Under the pieces are notes generated by a model. The model made no database searches. It worked only from the letters and a program-made list of their open reading frames with translations, and was not told the origin of the DNA. 20,258 nucleotides of DNA, taken from assembly GCA_036939975.1 (NCBI GenBank), contig JALLPB010000210.1, positions 1 to 20,258 on the forward strand, written 5' to 3'. This document shows positions 17,526 through 20,258 of the stretch, piece by piece. The DNA comes from Cyclostephanos tholiformis (Eukaryota; Bacillariophyta; Thalassiosirophyceae; Thalassiosirales; Thalassiosiraceae). Made by a program: the position numbers and the translations under genes. Numbering within the stretch: the stretch's first letter is position 1; each line of letters begins with the position of its first letter.

Positions 17526-19440
17526 AGAATACTAACAGGGGTGAGCCTCTTTTATTTGGCAGTACCACTGCGGTGTCTTATGGGACATCCACATCTTTGT
17601 GGGCTTCCATCACTGAGAAGGTGTCTTCAATGGGAAGGTTAAGATCACATGTATAAAATAATAAAAAATAATGGAGATGCTGGTGATCTTTATTTGTTAA
17701 TGCAATTCTATTGCATGATGAATAAAGGTAGTTGCTGCAAGGCATACAGAGCCTCATTTGCTTCCTCCAAAGAATGTCATCTTTCCTGTCACATCATTTC
17801 TTTTCATCAAGCTGATCAGCATCATGACTTTTTTATGCATGCCCAGAACTGTCAGGGTTTCTGGCATAGATGCCAAAACTGCTTTTATATGACTTAATTC
17901 ATTGGATGCGTTCCCAGCAAAAAAGGTGGATGGATTATTGCTTTCAATTAACCCTTTATTTTTAGTTCTAATAATTTTATCATGTTGAAGGACAGGCAGC
18001 ATCTGCTCCATAATTGCATTTTTTGTAGGCTTTTTAGCCATTGTCACAACAAAATTATCCTTGCCATCATTTTGGCACTCATCAAATGCTCATCTTTTTG
18101 CATCCATGAACCTTTTAATGTGTTCATTGCTATCTAGACAAGTGTCCATTTTTTAGTTGATTGTTGCGACCTGCACCTTGCTCTCTGGTCACTACTCTCA
18201 CGATTGTCAAAATCATTGATCTCCATGGCCCAGCAAGCCTTTTTGTCCTCAGAGGGACCCTTCTTTCCCCACGCTATTGTAGCAATGGGCATTGTGCTCA
18301 TATCACACACATGACCAATCATTTGTGTCACCGCGCTTGTTGGCACACAGCACCCTCGATTTTTTATTTCTATTGGCTTCTTTGCTGGGTTGCATTGAAT
18401 TTCATTGTGGCTGCTCCTCTCATTGTGACCATTGTTCTGCAACCACCACTCTGGCTATAGTAATATCAAGACCTTTAGGCTAGCTTATCACCACCGAGCC
18501 TGTGCCTTGGGGCTGCATCAGCATGCAGGACATTCAGTTGTGTGAATGACTGCCCTTCTTGGTTTATGCATGCATATGGCTGGGCACTGCAGCCTTACAA
18601 TGGGCTGAAATAAATCTTTTTATCACTACAAGTTTTAGAGGAGTGGGTACTGCAACAAGGCAGGTTTGTGTAAACATTCAGGGATTATTTGCTGGTGGAA
18701 TGGGCCATACAACCCAGGAATTGAAACAATGAGATGATTTTTAAGGGTGCATTGGTGAACAAGAATTTTGAGGAATATGAGCGGTGCAAAATTGATCAGG
18801 GCTCTACTGTGGGAGCGCACCAGAGCTAGTGAAATGTCCTGCTGGTTTGCTGGCAGATCTGGATCCGTCCATGATGGCAATGTTGGCAAGGGTGAGGAGT
18901 TGGCAGGAAATGGTGAATGAATGGTTCAAAATTTGGGAGATAAATGCCCCCTACTGGCATAATATTTTCAAGCATCAAATAGTGTTTGGGGCCATTGTTG
19001 TCTTACACAGCTTTCATTGCAAGACAACCCATTGTTTAGCATAAAATATAATGATTAGCAAGTGTTAGAATACCCATCTATGTGCTAATTGACTTTTATT
19101 TTACAATCCAAAGCTTGTATTGAACAAGAAAATAATGAAGTTCAACTGTTATCAAAATTGTATGGTAATAATTCCCCTCAGAAAACTCATGAATATGACA
19201 AGACCCCAGATTTCCACTCCTCCTTAAGGGTCTAAGGGCTATAGTTAAGAGTTAGTTAAGGTTTAGCTAAGTAGCTAAGGGTCAGCTAAGGGTTAGCTAC
19301 AAGGAATTGTTAAGGGATAGTGTCATCATGGACTCTACTAGAGCTCTTTAGTTCTATTGATTGTGATTACTTCTACTTGCCTAGTGCAATATTTAAATAT
19401 ATAAAACTTGATAAAACAGCACAGGTTATCCTTGTCCCCC
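17526..19440 (-). other. Gag-protease spacer of the gypsy element, degenerate
   Basis: Fragments such as NELSHIKAVLASMPETL and KKVMMLISLMKR (18047-17754) and a Cys/His-containing piece (18442-18134) read on the element's strand and are probably linker sequence. I cannot assign domains. The element's frames are broken all along. Confidence 0.4.
19223..19318 (+). repeat. Degenerate minisatellite of about 11 bases
   Basis: About nine imperfect units of the type GTTAGCTAAGG / TCAGCTAAGGG run through this stretch. The unit is related to, but not the same as, a TTAGGG telomere repeat. Confidence 0.6.
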
Positions 19441-20258
19441 AGCTTACTTAATCTTCTTCGTCCAATGAATAATCCAAATCAAATTTTACTTCATCTTTAA
19501 TCTTGACCATAAATGTCTTCATCTTCTTTTGAATAGCATGAAGTTCTTGGTTGTTGGTTGAGACTTTCTTCATAGCTTCCTTTCCTTCCTTGGCTTTTCA
19601 AAAATTGTTCTCATATCTTCTCGTGAGCCAGAATCTCCCAGAGAACTTTTTTGAAATGGGATTGTTTGGGCAGTTTTGTCATGCATGATTGTGACCCTTG
19701 AGCCGACATTTGTTCACACCCTCTTCCTTTTCTTATTCTTTTTTTTCTCCTTTTGCTGGTCTTTGCCTTTGCTCTTGACAAGCTTTTCTGTTGCTTGTTT
19801 CATGTTTGCATTTGCACAATCAATCCTGCAAAGGATCTGCTTGACTTCTTTCAATTTTTATGCCTTGTCTCCTTTCTCAAGAATGAAATCCCACATGAGT
19901 TCTGGCTTGAGGTTTGTTGACTACTTCTTCTTCTGACATTGGCTTTGCTCCTTTCTTGTGGAATACTAGTCCTGCATTGATGACCGCCATCCTGTCACAC
20001 CATTCTGTGATTGTGAGATTAGTTGGCTGTGGATTGCCAGTCAGGTGTCAGGTACTTGATCTGGTGTTTGTGGACATCTTTTCCCATGATTTCTTCAACT
20101 AGTAGTTTGATGACTTTGCTCTTGAAGTTATGAAATGTCTTTGCTTGGACAGATTCAAGGAGCCCTTCCCACTTCTTACTGAGTTGTCCTTTTAGTGCTG
20201 ACCTAGGCGGGTGGATAACTCCTCTCCTGAAGTGAAAAACGAGTGGAAAACGAGTTAC
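19441..20258 (-). pseudogene. Gag of the gypsy element, broken, runs off the window
   Basis: From the right edge inward the minus strand reads KSKVIKLLVEEIMGKDV and HKHQIKYL. After a frameshift come NLTITEWCDRMAVINAGLVF and KPMSEEEVV, then NLKPELMWDFILEKGDKA and a Lys-rich stretch. The zinc-knuckle-like cluster CRLKGHNH (C codon at 19708-19706) ending in QNCPNNP (to about 19660) follows, with the expected Trp codon before QNC now TGA. A final acidic YSLDEED (about 19460) closes the protein. This series is the usual gag layout of diatom Ty3/gypsy elements. Confidence 0.65.

Larger units (their letters stand above)
15531..20258 (-). mobile_element. Decayed Ty3/gypsy retrotransposon, truncated
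   Basis: Reading the minus strand from the right edge gives gag, a spacer, aspartic protease, reverse transcriptase and RNase H in the Ty3/gypsy order. Every domain has stops or frameshifts. After the RNase H tail (HYIKEP, ADTFS at about 15700) the sequence ends near 15531 where integrase should begin. The right end runs off the window, so the 5' LTR is not seen. CpG is very rare throughout. Confidence 0.8.

Noticed and set aside
1..20258. tRNA, rRNA or CRISPR array
   Set aside because: No cloverleaf-like TTCRANNC/acceptor pairing, no rRNA-like blocks and no regularly spaced identical repeats were seen by eye.

Overview
The window looks like nuclear DNA of a diatom. Three things point there. 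One protein carries the GRGG-type domain (DUF6824) that is abundant in diatoms. A phosphate-binding-protein gene is split by short spliceosomal introns. The right half is filled with decayed retroelement and transposon proteins of types I recognise from diatom genomes. The species cannot be fixed; a centric diatom is a guess.

Layout. Bases 1-1988 hold no convincing gene, but contain hairpins that share an arm sequence and a decayed, duplicated coding fragment. Bases 1989-9661 are a compact, CpG-rich gene block of four genes in two divergent pairs. An ankyrin/J-domain/LOTUS-like protein (minus) sits head to head with the DUF6824 protein (plus, one intron). A secreted or membrane-anchored PstS-like phosphate-binding protein (minus, two introns, one apparently GC-AG) sits head to head with a folylpolyglutamate/dihydrofolate synthase (plus). 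Both divergent spacers carry clustered TACCTA/TAGGTA motifs.

From about 9.66 kb to the right end the sequence changes sharply: CpG becomes rare, TpG/CpA common, and no intact gene remains. On the minus strand this part contains a decayed pogo/Tigger-like DDE transposase (about 10.88-11.57 kb), a truncated tyrosine-recombinase-like fragment with a gag-like zinc-cluster fragment (about 14.0-14.96 kb), a possible solo LTR (14993-15359), and a decayed Ty3/gypsy retrotransposon (about 15.53-20.26 kb: gag, protease, reverse transcriptase, RNase H; integrase missing). Between them is a repeat-rich, partly CpG-richer stretch (12.3-13.6 kb).

No operon-like cooperation can be claimed. The most notable gene-level points are the eukaryotic PstS-like protein with a C-terminal coiled coil and membrane anchor, the ankyrin-J-LOTUS-like fusion, and the shared motif in the two bidirectional promoters. 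All family assignments rest on motifs read by eye.
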